64,000 nt of DNA from an uncultured Chromatiaceae bacterium (GTDB lineage Bacteria; Pseudomonadota; Gammaproteobacteria; Enterobacterales; Alteromonadaceae), in the NCBI GenBank assembly GCA_937978655.1, contig CALJUX010000020.1, positions 124,001-188,000 on the forward strand. Direction: 5' to 3'. Below, in pieces: positions 45,886 through 55,938 of this stretch. Both the position numbers and the translations under genes were made by a program. The notes beneath the pieces are model-generated. The model was not told where the DNA came from. It was given only the letters and a program-made list of their open reading frames with translations, and did not search any database. Every line of letters starts with the position of its first letter. Position 1 is the first letter of the stretch.

Positions 45886-47535
45886 ATGCGACGGATCCGA
45901 TCAGTACCAGCATTGCTGTACATGCCATTATCGCTGTTGCTCAGCGGCCAGTTGCTGGCTGCAGAAAATTGCACCAGCATTGCCGCGACCGAAACGCTGC
46001 CCGCCGCAGCACAGCAATGGCGTATCAGCAAAGTGCGGTTTACCCGCAACGATATCTTTGACTTAGCCAATAAACACAGCGTCTGGTTCCACCGTTTTGC
46101 CAACGACTACCATGTGATCACCAGTGAACCGGCGCTGCGTGAAGATTTATTATTCCAGGAAGGCGATCAACTCGACACCGCGATTCTGGCCGAAACAGAA
46201 CGGCTGCTGCGCTCCCGGCGTTATCTGCGTCATGCCGACATCCACGTCAGTGCCTATTGCCCGGCAAACCAGACGGTCGAAGTCACTGTGTTCACCTGGG
46301 ATAACTGGTCGCTGCTGCCGCGACTGTCGTTAGGCCATACCGGCGGCGCCACTAAAGCTAACCTCGGTTTTGCTGAAGACAACTTGTGGGGCACCGGCAA
46401 TCAGGCGCAGATTGAATATTTCACCGACAGCGAGCGCGACGGCTACAAGCTGCAATTTCAAAGCCCGAATATCAGCGGCAGTCACTGGCAAACCACCATG
46501 CAATATGCCGACACGTCGGATGGCGAAAGTTATCGGCTCAATCTGGCAAAACCTTTTTACCGGTTGTCGTCCGAACGCGCCTACAACTTGGATATCTTCA
46601 AAGAAATCAAAGATATCAGCGAATATGCCCGCGGCGATGTCTATAACGAATACAAAAGTAACCAACAGTTGATAGAACTGAGCAGCGGCTGGAGTTTCTG
46701 GCGTGACAGCGACAGTGTGCAGCACATCAATGCCGGCGTGACGCTGGATGAACGCAAGTTTGACCTGAATAACGACAGCACACAGGCGCCACCAGACAAC
46801 CGTGATTTATCTCAGGTCTGGCTCAGCTGGGAGTTTCTGCAATCAGATTATCGTGAACTGACCAACTTCTTCTTGTGGAACCGGGTAGAAGACGTCAATT
46901 TCGGCTGGCAGGCGTCGCTGCGGCTTGGCCGTTTGCTGGAAAGTATCGGTGCAGATCAGGGCGGCTGGCACTGGCAGGCCAGTGTGCAAAAGAACTTTGA
47001 AATCAATGATATCAGCTGGCTGGTCAGCAAGCTGAGCTATTCGCAGCTGCACCGTAATCAATTGCAGGAACAGCAATTATTTCAAAGTGAATTACGTTAT
47101 GTGCGGCATTTGTCTGCGCAGCAGGTGCTCATCGCACAGCTGCAATGGTCAGTCGGCAAAAACCTGTTTCGCGACCAGCGCATGACGATTGGCGGTGACG
47201 AAGGCATGCGCGCCTTTCCGCTGTATTACCAAACCGGGGATAAAGCGGCAATTGCCTCACTGGAATACCGTTACATCACGCACTGGCATGTCTGGCAGCT
47301 GCTGGATGTCGCACTGGCTGGTTTTGTCGATGCCGGCCGCGCCTGGGACAATCCGCAGCGCCCCGCCGGGCCTGACGATGAGCAAAATCTGGCTGGTTAT
47401 GGCATCGGTATCCGGCTGTTACCCAGCCACTCCAGCCGCGGCAGTGTGATCAGTATCGATTTGGCCAAGCCAGTCAGCGACAATCCGGAATTATCCGGCT
47501 GGCGCTGGCGCTTAATTGCCAAACGGCCGTTTTAG
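45886..47535 (+). CDS. Single-POTRA Omp85-family outer-membrane protein
   Basis: A 549-residue protein with a signal peptide (cut near LLAA), one POTRA-like domain (about 45-130: LLFQEGDQLDTAILAETERLLRSRRYL) and a C-terminal barrel. The barrel shows LGFAEDNLWGTGNQAQIEYF, an RGF-like loop motif in GGDEGMRAFPLYY and a terminal Phe. BamA has five POTRAs and TamA three, so this is neither. It may be a two-partner secretion-like or surface-antigen-type member. The ATG at 45886 follows AAGGA. Substrate unknown. Confidence 0.75.
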   Translation: MRRIRSVPALLYMPLSLLLSGQLLAAENCTSIAATETLPAAAQQWRISKVRFTRNDIFDLANKHSVWFHRFANDYHVITSEPALREDLLFQEGDQLDTAILAETERLLRSRRYLRHADIHVSAYCPANQTVEVTVFTWDNWSLLPRLSLGHTGGATKANLGFAEDNLWGTGNQAQIEYFTDSERDGYKLQFQSPNISGSHWQTTMQYADTSDGESYRLNLAKPFYRLSSERAYNLDIFKEIKDISEYARGDVYNEYKSNQQLIELSSGWSFWRDSDSVQHINAGVTLDERKFDLNNDSTQAPPDNRDLSQVWLSWEFLQSDYRELTNFFLWNRVEDVNFGWQASLRLGRLLESIGADQGGWHWQASVQKNFEINDISWLVSKLSYSQLHRNQLQEQQLFQSELRYVRHLSAQQVLIAQLQWSVGKNLFRDQRMTIGGDEGMRAFPLYYQTGDKAAIASLEYRYITHWHVWQLLDVALAGFVDAGRAWDNPQRPAGPDDEQNLAGYGIGIRLLPSHSSRGSVISIDLAKPVSDNPELSGWRWRLIAKRPF

Positions 47536-47537
47536 TT

Positions 47538-48347
47538 TCAGGCCTGACAATGCCGGCAAAATACTGTGCTGCGCTGGCCTAAGCGAATTTCTTCAAGCAT
47601 GCTGTTACAGCTGATACAAGGCTGGCCGCCACGACCATACACCAGCAGCTCCTGCTTAAAATAACCGGGTTTACCGTCGGCCTGACTGAAATCCTTTAAC
47701 GTGGTGCCGCCTTGGGTAATGGCCTGCGCCAGAATTTGTTTCACCACCTCCACCAGCACTGCACATTGTGCCAGCGTCAGCTGATTGGCCGATTTAGTCG
47801 GCAAAATGCCGGCTTTAAACAAAGATTCATTGGCGTAAATGTTGCCGACACCAACCACCACATGATTGTCCATCAGCACCAGTTTGATGGCACTGCTGCG
47901 TTTCTGGCAATGCTGATACAACTGCGCAGCGTGAAATTCCGGCGTCAGTGGCTCCGGCCCTAAAGTGGTTAATAACGGATGCTCAGTGCCGCTCGCTTGC
48001 CACAGTACAGCGCCAAAACGGCGGGTATCGTTCAGACGTAATAAGGTGTTGTTATCCAACACAATATCGACATGATCATGTTTGCCGGCCGGTGTATCGG
48101 CGCTCAAAATTTTTAAGTTACCGGACATGCCGAGGTGCAGAATAATGCTGCCAGCCGGCACTTCAATCAGCAGATATTTGGCGCGGCGGCTGACGCTCAG
48201 TACAGGCGTATTAGTCACTGCCATCACTTCAGCTGACACCGGCCAGCGCAGCATCGGCTGACGCACATCTATGCGGCGAATGGTTCTGTTGCTTAAGTGT
48301 GGCGTGATACCTAACCGGGAAACTTCAACTTCAGGTAATTCAGGCAT
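47538..48347 (-). CDS. mutM: Formamidopyrimidine-DNA glycosylase
   Basis: This 269-residue bifunctional glycosylase/AP lyase removes 8-oxoguanine and formamidopyrimidines. The N-terminal [10 protein letters not shown] carries the catalytic Pro and Glu. The helix-two-turn-helix is followed by a four-Cys zinc finger ([24 protein letters not shown]). It starts 12 bases after a small membrane-protein gene on the same strand. Confidence 0.97.
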   Translation of the reverse strand: MPELPEVEVSRLGITPHLSNRTIRRIDVRQPMLRWPVSAEVMAVTNTPVLSVSRRAKYLLIEVPAGSIILHLGMSGNLKILSADTPAGKHDHVDIVLDNNTLLRLNDTRRFGAVLWQASGTEHPLLTTLGPEPLTPEFHAAQLYQHCQKRSSAIKLVLMDNHVVVGVGNIYANESLFKAGILPTKSANQLTLAQCAVLVEVVKQILAQAITQGGTTLKDFSQADGKPGYFKQELLVYGRGGQPCISCNSMLEEIRLGQRSTVFCRHCQA

Positions 48348-48359
48348 ATCAACTCCGGA

Positions 48360-48824
48360 TTAACGTAACGACGGCGGGCATAGCTGGTCGGCTGTGGCCT
48401 TGGTGACCGGGAATAACCACTGCTGAGTCTGCAGATACCACTGTTGCTGATCCAGTACCAATTGCCACAGTGTGGGTGCGGCCTCGCCGCTTTGGTACAA
48501 CTGTACCTGACAAACCTGCGCCAAAATCTGATTGCCAGCCTGCTGCGGCGCCGGCAACACAAACTGCTGCCACTGCTGTAACAGCGTTTCTGGCGCTATC
48601 GCACTGTGCTGTGGTTCAAAGCGCCAGACCGGCCCGGCTTGTTTTAAAGTGGCTTGTGGAAACTGCAACTGCAAAATGCGCTGACCAGGCGCCAGCATGG
48701 TCACTGTGGCATCGCGGTTTAACATAAAAGCCAGATGACTGGGCGCAATATAAAATAGGAAAAACAGCGCAAGCACGCCGAAAATAATCAGATTGTTCCA
48801 GGATTGACGGGATAATCGCAGCAT
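48360..48824 (-). CDS. Hypothetical single-pass membrane protein upstream of mutM
   Basis: A 154-residue protein with an N-terminal membrane helix (about 11-33, FGVLALFFLFYIAPSHLAF) and a Gln-rich periplasmic part with two cysteines. No family recognised. It lies 12 bases before mutM on the same strand and is probably cotranscribed. The steady coding pattern and position make it a real gene. Confidence 0.65.
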   Translation of the reverse strand: MLRLSRQSWNNLIIFGVLALFFLFYIAPSHLAFMLNRDATVTMLAPGQRILQLQFPQATLKQAGPVWRFEPQHSAIAPETLLQQWQQFVLPAPQQAGNQILAQVCQVQLYQSGEAAPTLWQLVLDQQQWYLQTQQWLFPVTKATADQLCPPSLR

Positions 48825-48966
48825 AAGGTTAAGGTGTCAGGAACGAATGTCCGGCAGTGTAACGGATAGCTTTGCTTCCGCCAATTTCTGTTCGGTAGCG
48901 GCGGTTGTTTTCAATCGAAACCGGCACAGCATCAGCGGTTTTACTTGTTGCTGTGGCAGAAAAAAC

Positions 48967-48991
48967 AAAACCCGGTACAGGACCGGGTTTT
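48967..48991 (-). terminator. Terminator of rpmB-rpmG
   Basis: The stem AAAACCCGGT/ACCGGGTTTT is followed on the minus strand by a T-run. It lies about 20 bases after the rpmG stop. Confidence 0.9.
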
Positions 48992-49011
48992 GCTTTTGGA
49001 AATAAATCCGA

Positions 49012-49167
49012 TTATTTGATTTTCGCTTCTTTGAAAATCACGTGCTTGCGCACTTTTGGATCGAATTTTTTAATTTCCATTTTTTCTGGCATGGTGCGCT
49101 TGTTCTTATCAGTTGTATAGAAAAAGCCAGTACCAGCAGAAGAAACTAAACGGATCTTATCGCGCAT
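49012..49167 (-). CDS. rpmG: 50S ribosomal protein L33
   Basis: A 51-residue protein beginning [19 protein letters not shown] and ending IFKEAKIK, the full L33 sequence. It lacks the Cys pairs of the zinc-binding form. It follows rpmB by 11 bases, the standard pair. Confidence 0.96.
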   Translation of the reverse strand: MRDKIRLVSSAGTGFFYTTDKNKRTMPEKMEIKKFDPKVRKHVIFKEAKIK

Positions 49168-49178
49168 TTGCTAATTCC

Positions 49179-49415
49179 TTAAACCTTTTGACCTTGCTTA
49201 CGCAGATCAGCTAAAACGGCATCGATACCATTTTTATCGATGATACGCATAGCCTTGGTTGTCAGGCGCAGCGTGACGAAACGGTTTTCGCTTTCAACCC
49301 AGAAACGGTGAGTTTGCAGGTTAGGCAGGAAACGGCGCTTTGTTGCGTTGTTGGCGTGTGAACGACGGTTACCTACCATCGGACCTTTGCCAGTGATTTG
49401 GCACACTCTAGACAT
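49179..49415 (-). CDS. rpmB: 50S ribosomal protein L28
   Basis: This 78-residue protein has the family start [22 protein letters not shown] and the [18 protein letters not shown] block. It is a zinc-free form (no Cys pairs). First gene of rpmB-rpmG. Confidence 0.97.
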   Translation of the reverse strand: MSRVCQITGKGPMVGNRRSHANNATKRRFLPNLQTHRFWVESENRFVTLRLTTKAMRIIDKNGIDAVLADLRKQGQKV

Positions 49416-49580
49416 GTCAATGTATCTCCAAAATTACTTCAGCTCGAGCTATCGTCATCCTTCTGGCCAAGAAGAATGCCCCGGATTTCTGAAAGGGCGC
49501 AATTTATACACGATATGTCGGTAAAACTCAAGCGATTCCGCCTGAAGTTTAAACGAGGATCGTGTTGATCCTTTCAGATC

Positions 49581-50255
49581 TTAAAGCCAGCCGCGTTCTG
49601 CGAAGGATATTACCTCCGCGTCGCCGACCACAAAGTGATCCAATAACTTGATGTCGACCAAAGCCATAGCTTGGGTCAGGCGCTCCGTTATTGCTCTGTC
49701 AGCACGACTCGGCTCAGCAACTCCGGATGGATGATTGTGAGCCAAAATAACGGCGGCGGCATTATGCGCTAAAGCGCTCTGAACTACAATACGCGGATAG
49801 ACCGGAGACGCATCAATCGTGCCATAAAATAGCGGTTCAGCTTTAATAAGCCGATGCTGGCTGTCTAAATACAAAGTCATAAAGACTTCGCGCGTTTCCA
49901 GACCAATGCTGTACTGCAGATAATGTTTCACCATGCCGGGGTCAGAAAACACCGTATCGCGCTGTAAATGCTGATACAAACAACGTTTACACAGCTCCAG
50001 CACGGCCTGGGTTTTCACATAACGATGCACACCGAGCCCTTTGTGGCGACAGAATTGTCCGCGAGGCGCCGCAAAAAACGCCCGCACACCGCCAAAATCC
50101 TGCAGCAGCTGACGCGACATAGCCACGGCATCAAGGCCGGCACAGCCGTGACCGAGAAAAATCGCCAGCAATTCACCGTCGGACAAAGCGCCGGCACCAT
50201 AACTTAAAAGCTTCTCACGAGGTTGTTCGGCCGCCGGCCAATGCTTGATGGTCAT
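49581..50255 (-). CDS. radC: RadC family (JAB1/MPN metalloprotein)
   Basis: This 224-residue protein has an N-terminal helix-hairpin-helix-like part and a C-terminal JAMM metal site ([21 protein letters not shown]). RadC is widely conserved, but its role in DNA repair is disputed. The frame extends to 50321 inside the divergent coaBC region. The ATG at 50255 ([17 protein letters not shown]) matches the family start. It sits between rpmB and coaBC as in E. coli. Confidence 0.93.
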   Translation of the reverse strand: MTIKHWPAAEQPREKLLSYGAGALSDGELLAIFLGHGCAGLDAVAMSRQLLQDFGGVRAFFAAPRGQFCRHKGLGVHRYVKTQAVLELCKRCLYQHLQRDTVFSDPGMVKHYLQYSIGLETREVFMTLYLDSQHRLIKAEPLFYGTIDASPVYPRIVVQSALAHNAAAVILAHNHPSGVAEPSRADRAITERLTQAMALVDIKLLDHFVVGDAEVISFAERGWL

Positions 50256-50315
50256 GATCACTCGTCCTTGAGTTCGTGGTATCTTATCGGCCAGTTTCTG
50301 GCTGATGGTTTTCTT

Positions 50316-51545
50316 ATGCACAACATCCTTGCTGGCAAAAAGATCCTGCTTGGGATCAGCGGTGGCATCGCCGCTTATAAATCTGCCGATTTAGTCCGCC
50401 GCCTGAAAGAGCGTGGCGCCGAAGTCCGGGTGATTTTGACCCCGGCAGCGGCGGAATTTATCACCCCACTGACGCTGCAGGCGCTGTCAGGCCATCCGGT
50501 CGGCCAGTCATTGCTGGATCCGGCGGCCGAAGCTGCGATGGGCCATATCGAACTGGCGAAATGGGCCGACTTTATATTAGTGGCGCCGGCTTCGGCCGAT
50601 GTTATCGCCCGCATCACGCATGGCCTGGCCAACGATTTGCTGACCACCTGCATTCTGGCGAGTAGCGGGCCGCTGGCCATTGCGCCGGCAATGAATCAGC
50701 AGATGTATAAAAACATAGCGACTCAAGCCAATTTATCAACTTTAATTTCACGAAATATTCACATATTTGGACCCAATGCTGGTGAACAAGCCTGTGGCGA
50801 CGTTGGTCCGGGCCGGATGTTAGAGCCACTACAGCTGGTAGATGCCGTGATTAGCGTGCTGGCAAGGCCGGCGCAACAGCCACTGCAAGGCGTCAAAATC
50901 ACTATTACGGCTGGTCCAACGCGCGAAGCCATTGACCCGGTGCGCTATATCAGTAACCACAGCTCCGGCAAGATGGGTTATGCCCTCGCCGCCGCTGCCG
51001 CAGCGCTAGGCGCAGAAGTGACGCTGATCAGCGGCCCGGTGCAGCTGGCGACGCCTGCTGGTGTGCAGCGGATTGATGTCACCACCGCCGAACAGATGTA
51101 TGTCAGCAGCCTGCAACAGGCGCCGGCTAGCGACATTTTTATCGGCTGTGCCGCCGTGGCAGATTTTCGCGTGGCGACACTGGCATCGCAAAAAATCAAA
51201 AAAACCGCCGACCATGACGGCCTGACGCTGCAGTTAGTCAAAAACCCGGACATTATTGCCAGCGTCGCAGCACTCACTTCAGCACGGCCTTTTACCGTCG
51301 GTTTTGCTGCCGAGACGGAAAAAGTGGCAGACTACGCCCGGCAAAAACTACAGAAGAAAAATCTCAACCTGATTTGTGCCAATGACGTCTCTGACCCTGC
51401 GCTTGGCTTTAACAGCGAGCAAAACGCCATTACGGTTTACAGCAAAACAAGCGAATTTCCACTGGGGCAGCGCAGTAAAACCGAGCTGGCCCAAGCTTTA
51501 ATTTCCCTGATTTATGAGCAATACCAAGATGAAAAAAAGCATTGA
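50316..51545 (+). CDS. coaBC: Phosphopantothenoylcysteine decarboxylase/synthetase CoaBC
   Basis: This 409-residue bifunctional enzyme makes 4'-phosphopantetheine for coenzyme A. The N-terminal flavoprotein decarboxylase ([18 protein letters not shown]; catalytic His in [21 protein letters not shown] in [13 protein letters not shown]) is followed by the CTP-dependent synthetase ([23 protein letters not shown]). The ATG at 50316 gives the family start. The 3' end overlaps dut by 17 bases. Confidence 0.96.
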   Translation: MHNILAGKKILLGISGGIAAYKSADLVRRLKERGAEVRVILTPAAAEFITPLTLQALSGHPVGQSLLDPAAEAAMGHIELAKWADFILVAPASADVIARITHGLANDLLTTCILASSGPLAIAPAMNQQMYKNIATQANLSTLISRNIHIFGPNAGEQACGDVGPGRMLEPLQLVDAVISVLARPAQQPLQGVKITITAGPTREAIDPVRYISNHSSGKMGYALAAAAAALGAEVTLISGPVQLATPAGVQRIDVTTAEQMYVSSLQQAPASDIFIGCAAVADFRVATLASQKIKKTADHDGLTLQLVKNPDIIASVAALTSARPFTVGFAAETEKVADYARQKLQKKNLNLICANDVSDPALGFNSEQNAITVYSKTSEFPLGQRSKTELAQALISLIYEQYQDEKKH

Positions 51546-51987
51546 ACTGAAAATTCTCGACCGGCGCATTGGCACTGAATACCCGCTGCCGGAATACGCC
51601 ACGCCGGGTTCGGCCGGCCTGGATTTACGGGCGTTATTAGACGAACCGCTGACGTTGTTACCGGGTCAGACTGAACTGATCCCGACCGGGCTTGCCATTC
51701 ACATCGGTGATGCCAACTTATGCGCGACTATTCTGCCGCGCTCGGGCATGGGCCACAAAAACGGCATCGTGCTGGGGAATTTAGTCGGTCTGATTGACTC
51801 GGATTACCAGGGCCAGCTGATGATTTCCACCTGGAACCGCGGGCAAAACGCCTTCACCATTCAGCCAGGCGACCGCATCGCGCAACTGGTGTTTATGCCG
51901 GTGGTCCAGGCGCAATTTGAACTGGTGGAAGAATTTGATACCTCAGAGCGCGGCGAAGGTGGCTTTGGCCATTCAGGCCGGTCTTAA
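51529..51987 (+). CDS. dut: dUTP diphosphatase
   Basis: This 152-residue trimeric dUTPase keeps uracil out of DNA and supplies dUMP. Five motifs are seen, including [36 protein letters not shown] and the C-terminal [11 protein letters not shown]-loop-like arm. The frame could start at 51514, but [15 protein letters not shown] at 51529 fits the family. Confidence 0.97.
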   Translation: MKKSIELKILDRRIGTEYPLPEYATPGSAGLDLRALLDEPLTLLPGQTELIPTGLAIHIGDANLCATILPRSGMGHKNGIVLGNLVGLIDSDYQGQLMISTWNRGQNAFTIQPGDRIAQLVFMPVVQAQFELVEEFDTSERGEGGFGHSGRS

Positions 51988-51993
51988 CTGCTG

Positions 51994-52587
51994 ATGTCGA
52001 CGCCCAGAAGCAGCAACCGCAAAGCGGAAATTCTGGATGCGCTGGCCGTGATGCTGGAAAAAAGCCCCGGTCAGCGTATTACCACCGCCGCACTTGCGGT
52101 GCAGGTGGGTGTCACCGAAGCGGCGTTATATCGTCATTTCCCCAGTAAAGCGCGGATGTTCGAAGGCCTGCTCGACCTGATGGAGCAAGAGCTGCAACAG
52201 GAATTTCGCGTCATTTTTCAAACCCACAAACAAGCCGAAGCGCGGATTCAGCTGATGCTGGAAGCCTTGCTGCAATTTGCCGGCCGCAGACCCGGCTTGT
52301 GCCGGCTGCTGACCAGCGAAGCCTTACAGGGCGAGCAGGAAAGGCTACGCGAGCGCGTCACCTTATTGCTTGATAGTCTGGAAAAGCAGCTGAAACAATG
52401 CCTGCGCGATCGCAAACTCGGTACCGGCAAACGTCATGGCGACGAAGCCGCCGTCGCCAATTTGCTGCTGGCCTTTATTGAGGGCCGGCTGCAGCAGTAT
52501 GTGCGTAGCGGTTTTAAAGAAGCGCCGCACCTGAGTTTCGCCAGCCAGTGGCCTGCATTAAAAGCCGCTCTTTTCGCCCAGGATTAA
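51994..52587 (+). CDS. slmA: Nucleoid occlusion factor SlmA
   Basis: This 197-residue TetR-type DNA-binding protein blocks FtsZ ring assembly over the chromosome. The N-terminal helix-turn-helix (TAALAVQVGVTEAALYRHFPSKARMFEGLLD) and the long effector domain match SlmA. Position six bases after dut is the conserved dut-slmA pair. Confidence 0.93.
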   Translation: MSTPRSSNRKAEILDALAVMLEKSPGQRITTAALAVQVGVTEAALYRHFPSKARMFEGLLDLMEQELQQEFRVIFQTHKQAEARIQLMLEALLQFAGRRPGLCRLLTSEALQGEQERLRERVTLLLDSLEKQLKQCLRDRKLGTGKRHGDEAAVANLLLAFIEGRLQQYVRSGFKEAPHLSFASQWPALKAALFAQD

Positions 52588-52603
52588 CAGGGGGCGCACC
52601 AAT

Positions 52604-53932
52604 ATGATCCGCCTGTCAGCGCCCTGGTCATCAGGCGCGGTATTGCAACACAGTCAGGCACTGCGGCTTTGCGGTCAGACAACCGCCGACATGCCAATAA
52701 TTGCCGTATTACACCATGAGCAGACCCGCATCAATCTTAGTGGCCGCAGCGACGCTACCGGCGTTTTTTGTTTTGAAATCCACGCGCAGCCGCCATCCGG
52801 CCCCTGGACGCTGCATATTTCTGCTGACGGTAGCCAATTAATACAGCTCGACGACCTGTGGTTTGGCGAACTGCTGCTTTTTGCCGGTCAGTCCAATGTC
52901 GGCTGGCCGCTGGCGCGTTATCCTGAGCAACTCTCAGCCGCCATCACACAGCTGCAAAATCAGCAACGGCTGCGCTGCTACCACAGTGACCCCGCTGATT
53001 TTCAGGCGCCAGGCCAATGGCTGACGCTGAGCCCAGAGTACTGTGCCTACTGGCCGGCGCTGCTGTATCACTTTAGTCAGTCTTATCAACCGGCAGAACC
53101 CGACGTGATGCTGGGGCTGGTGGATATCAGCTGGCCCGGCTCTGCCATCGACGCCTGGACTGAACACGTTGACGGCGCAAGCGCCACCCAAGCCTGGCAA
53201 CCCGGCGCTTTGTTTGCTACAAGGCTCAAACCCTGGCTGCTGCAACCTTTTGTAGCACTGATTTGGTATCAGGGTGAACAAGATGCGATGGGCAAAGAAT
53301 CAGCTCATTACGCCGCCAAGCTACAACACTGGCTGGATAGTTGCCGCCGGGTGGCCGGCCTGGAATTTCCGCTGCTGATAGTGCAAATCGCTGGTTTTGG
53401 CCGTCGTGATTTGCCAGCGCCGTTGCAGGGTTTTGTGCAGGTGCGGCTGGCACAGCAGCAAGTCGCGGCAACAAACCCGCAGTGTTGGCTGGTCAGTGCC
53501 GCCGATTTAGGCGCGGCAGATGATATTCACCCGCCTTTTAAGGCTGAACTGGCGCGCCGGCTGGCGCTTTGTATTCGCCATCAAAACAACGCTTTATTGC
53601 TGGCACAGCTGTTACCTTCTGAGGCGGGAGCACAACAGCACGAAGTGGTACTGCAATTACCCACCGCCGACTGGCACAGCAGGCCCGACGAACCCGGAGC
53701 AACAGCTGCGCCCATCGCAGGTTTTTACATCGATGATGGTCATCATGACTGGATAGCAGTGCCGGCAAGATTCAGTGCCGATCGCCGACAGCTGCTGCTT
53801 TTGCTGCCAACGAAGATACCGCAGCAGGCGCGACAGCTGGTGTATGGCCTGACGCCGATGCCTGATTTAACACTGTATACCGCAGAAGGTTTGCCGCTGT
53901 TACCACAGTGCTGGCAACTGGAAACTTATTGA
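52604..53932 (+). CDS. Sialate O-acetylesterase-like SGNH hydrolase
   Basis: This 442-residue esterase of the SASA family has block I FAGQSNVGWPL with the catalytic Ser, the LIWYQGEQDA block with Gly and Glu, and the C-terminal DDIHPPFK carrying Asp and His. Such enzymes remove acetyl groups from sugars such as sialic acid or xylan. No signal peptide is evident, so it may act on imported sugars. No sugar operon surrounds it, so the substrate is open. It overlaps the convergent gene by 7 bases. Confidence 0.8.
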   Translation: MIRLSAPWSSGAVLQHSQALRLCGQTTADMPIIAVLHHEQTRINLSGRSDATGVFCFEIHAQPPSGPWTLHISADGSQLIQLDDLWFGELLLFAGQSNVGWPLARYPEQLSAAITQLQNQQRLRCYHSDPADFQAPGQWLTLSPEYCAYWPALLYHFSQSYQPAEPDVMLGLVDISWPGSAIDAWTEHVDGASATQAWQPGALFATRLKPWLLQPFVALIWYQGEQDAMGKESAHYAAKLQHWLDSCRRVAGLEFPLLIVQIAGFGRRDLPAPLQGFVQVRLAQQQVAATNPQCWLVSAADLGAADDIHPPFKAELARRLALCIRHQNNALLLAQLLPSEAGAQQHEVVLQLPTADWHSRPDEPGATAAPIAGFYIDDGHHDWIAVPARFSADRRQLLLLLPTKIPQQARQLVYGLTPMPDLTLYTAEGLPLLPQCWQLETY

Positions 53933-54699
53933 GAATTGGCGGAAGCCTGTCGCTGTGCGACTTCCCACTGTTGTCGCTGCTCGGCCAGATGCTGCCAGAT
54001 CTGCTGGCAAACCGCTGCGCTGCTCAGACAATAATCTTTGGCAAACGCCAGATACAGTGGCATCTGCAATAAAGGCAATTCCAACTGGCGTACCTGCGCA
54101 AATTTTGCATGTTGCGAGAACTGCTGCGCCGTAGGGCCGGGCGGGATGACATAACCGTCCACACGATGATTGAGCAGTAAATCAATGCCTTGCGTAATGT
54201 CTAAATCCAGCGGCGACAAGGCATTCAGTTCGCGCAGCCGCTGCTCGGCCAGATAACCTTTAAAAGTGATAAGACCATATTGTAGGCCTTGGAATTGCTG
54301 GCCGTCCCAGCGCACTGTGCTGTTTTGCAGCACATAGATAAAATAAGGCACATCAAATAACGCCAGCTTGTCGTTTTGCTCCCCGGCGTGTGGCGGAAAA
54401 GCAAACCAGCTGGCGCGCTCTTCGGTCCAGCCAATCGATAACAAACCATGAATACGACCGGCGCGGACTTCATTCAGGCAGCGCTGCCAGGGTAATTCCA
54501 CAAAGGTGGCCTGGGGTAATTGCTGCAGCACCCAGCCAGCAATGCGAGCGGTGTGCTCGCCATAGATGCACTGTCCGTCGACCAGCACAGGTTGTAGTGT
54601 GCTTTTGTCGACCGGCGCGTCATAACAGAAGGTTTCGGCTGCCTGCAACGGCCCGGCAGACCAGGCCCACAGCAACAAAAACAAAAAACAACTACGCAT
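53926..54699 (-). CDS. Periplasmic solute-binding protein (family 3-like)
   Basis: A 257-residue protein with a signal peptide (cut after LQA) and a two-lobe binding fold of the amino-acid-binding (SBP_bac_3) type: GEHTARIAGWVLQQLPQATFVELPWQRCLNEVRAGRIHGLLSIG. No ABC permease or ATPase gene adjoins it. It resembles the stand-alone substrate-binding-domain proteins common in Alteromonadales, which may act in sensing. Ligand unknown. Confidence 0.75.
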   Translation of the reverse strand: MRSCFLFLLLWAWSAGPLQAAETFCYDAPVDKSTLQPVLVDGQCIYGEHTARIAGWVLQQLPQATFVELPWQRCLNEVRAGRIHGLLSIGWTEERASWFAFPPHAGEQNDKLALFDVPYFIYVLQNSTVRWDGQQFQGLQYGLITFKGYLAEQRLRELNALSPLDLDITQGIDLLLNHRVDGYVIPPGPTAQQFSQHAKFAQVRQLELPLLQMPLYLAFAKDYCLSSAAVCQQIWQHLAEQRQQWEVAQRQASANSQ

Positions 54700-54794
54700 G
54701 ATTCAAACCGTGGTGGCTTGCCAAAACTTTACCATAGCACAGCCGCTCGCCGCCGTGCATTGAAGGTTGGTCATAGTGCGGTGTCCGCGCAGGC

Positions 54795-55172
54795 TCAGCC
54801 CAGCAGTTGCCAGATAGCCGCGCCCCACACCAGCGCCACAATCGTCAGGCTTAAAGTAACAGCCGCAGAGCCCATGTCTTTGGCGCGGCCGGACAGTTCA
54901 TGGCGCTCGAGACTGACGCGGTCGGTCAGCGCTTCAATGGCAGAATTGAGCAGTTCAACAATCAGCACCAACAGCAACACCCCGACCAGCAAAGCCCAGT
55001 GGCCAACCGATTCGGCCAGCACAAAAGACAGCGGGAACATCAGCATGGCCAGCACCGCTTCCTGGCGAAACGCTGCTTCAAAACGCCAGGCGGCGACAAA
55101 ACCTTTACGCGAACATTCAGTGGCTTTGAGAATACGGCCAAAACCGCTGCCATTTGGTTTGTTGATCAACAC
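54795..55172 (-). CDS. dgkA: Diacylglycerol kinase
   Basis: This 125-residue, three-helix inner-membrane kinase recycles diacylglycerol from membrane-derived oligosaccharide and LPS modification. It has the family motifs AAWRFEAAFRQEAVLA and IVELLNSAIEALTDRVSLERHELSGRAKDMGSAAV. A longer frame to 55202 would run through the terminator at 55193-55211. The GTG at 55172, preceded by GGAG, is therefore the likely start. Confidence 0.9.
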   Translation of the reverse strand: MLINKPNGSGFGRILKATECSRKGFVAAWRFEAAFRQEAVLAMLMFPLSFVLAESVGHWALLVGVLLLVLIVELLNSAIEALTDRVSLERHELSGRAKDMGSAAVTLSLTIVALVWGAAIWQLLG

Positions 55173-55192
55173 AGACTCCGCTAAAAACAAGC

Positions 55193-55211
55193 AGGCCAGC
55201 ATGGCTGGCCT
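55193..55211 (-). terminator. Terminator between pyrE and dgkA
   Basis: The stem AGGCCAGC/GCTGGCCT (55193-55200 and 55204-55211, loop ATG) is followed on the minus strand by GCTTGTTTTT. It ends the rph-pyrE transcript. Confidence 0.75.
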
Positions 55212-55276
55212 TTCAGATGAGAGATGGCTCTTTATCGCAGCTTAAACTTAACAATTCCTGAAGACAACCCGGCGCC

Positions 55277-55918
55277 TTAAACGCCAAACTCCGCGCGGTA
55301 GGCTTTGACTGCATCCAGGTGCTGCGCCAGTTCCGGCTTGCCTTCGAGGTATTGGATGAGGTCTTTCAGGCCGATAATCGACACCACTTTGGTGCCAAAA
55401 TCACGTTCCACTTCCTGAATCGCCGACAATTCGCCTTTGCCGCGTTCCTGCCGGTCTAATGCGATGAGCACGCCAGCCAGCTCTGCGCCTTGCGCCTGAA
55501 TGATTTCCATCGATTCGCGGATCGCGGTGCCAGCCGTGATCACGTCATCAACCAGCATAATGCGGCCTTTGAGTGGCGAGCCAACCAGACTGCCGCCTTC
55601 GCCGTGGGTTTTGGCTTCTTTGCGGTTAAAGCAATAAGGCACGTCACGGTTATGATGTTCCGCCAGCGCCACTGCTGTGGTAGTCGCAATTGGAATACCT
55701 TTATAAGCCGGGCCAAATAACACGTCGAAATCAATACCGGCATCCATCAGCGCAGCGGCGTAAAAACGGCCCAGTTTGGCCAAATCGCCACCGGTATTAA
55801 ACAGCCCGGCGTTAAAGAAATACGGGCTGGTGCGGCCGGATTTCAGCGTAAATGAACCAAATTTCAGCACCTGACGCGACAGGGCAAATTCAATAAATTC
55901 TTGTTGGAATGCTTTCAT
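55277..55918 (-). CDS. pyrE: Orotate phosphoribosyltransferase
   Basis: This 213-residue pyrimidine-synthesis enzyme converts orotate and PRPP to OMP. The PRPP-binding motif [17 protein letters not shown] and the flexible loop [15 protein letters not shown] are intact. It lies 20 bases after rph, the conserved rph-pyrE pair. In E. coli pyrE is attenuated through coupled translation of rph; the 20-base gap here holds no terminator. Confidence 0.97.
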   Translation of the reverse strand: MKAFQQEFIEFALSRQVLKFGSFTLKSGRTSPYFFNAGLFNTGGDLAKLGRFYAAALMDAGIDFDVLFGPAYKGIPIATTTAVALAEHHNRDVPYCFNRKEAKTHGEGGSLVGSPLKGRIMLVDDVITAGTAIRESMEIIQAQGAELAGVLIALDRQERGKGELSAIQEVERDFGTKVVSIIGLKDLIQYLEGKPELAQHLDAVKAYRAEFGV

Positions 55919-55938
55919 CGGAAGACCTTTCAGGCTGC

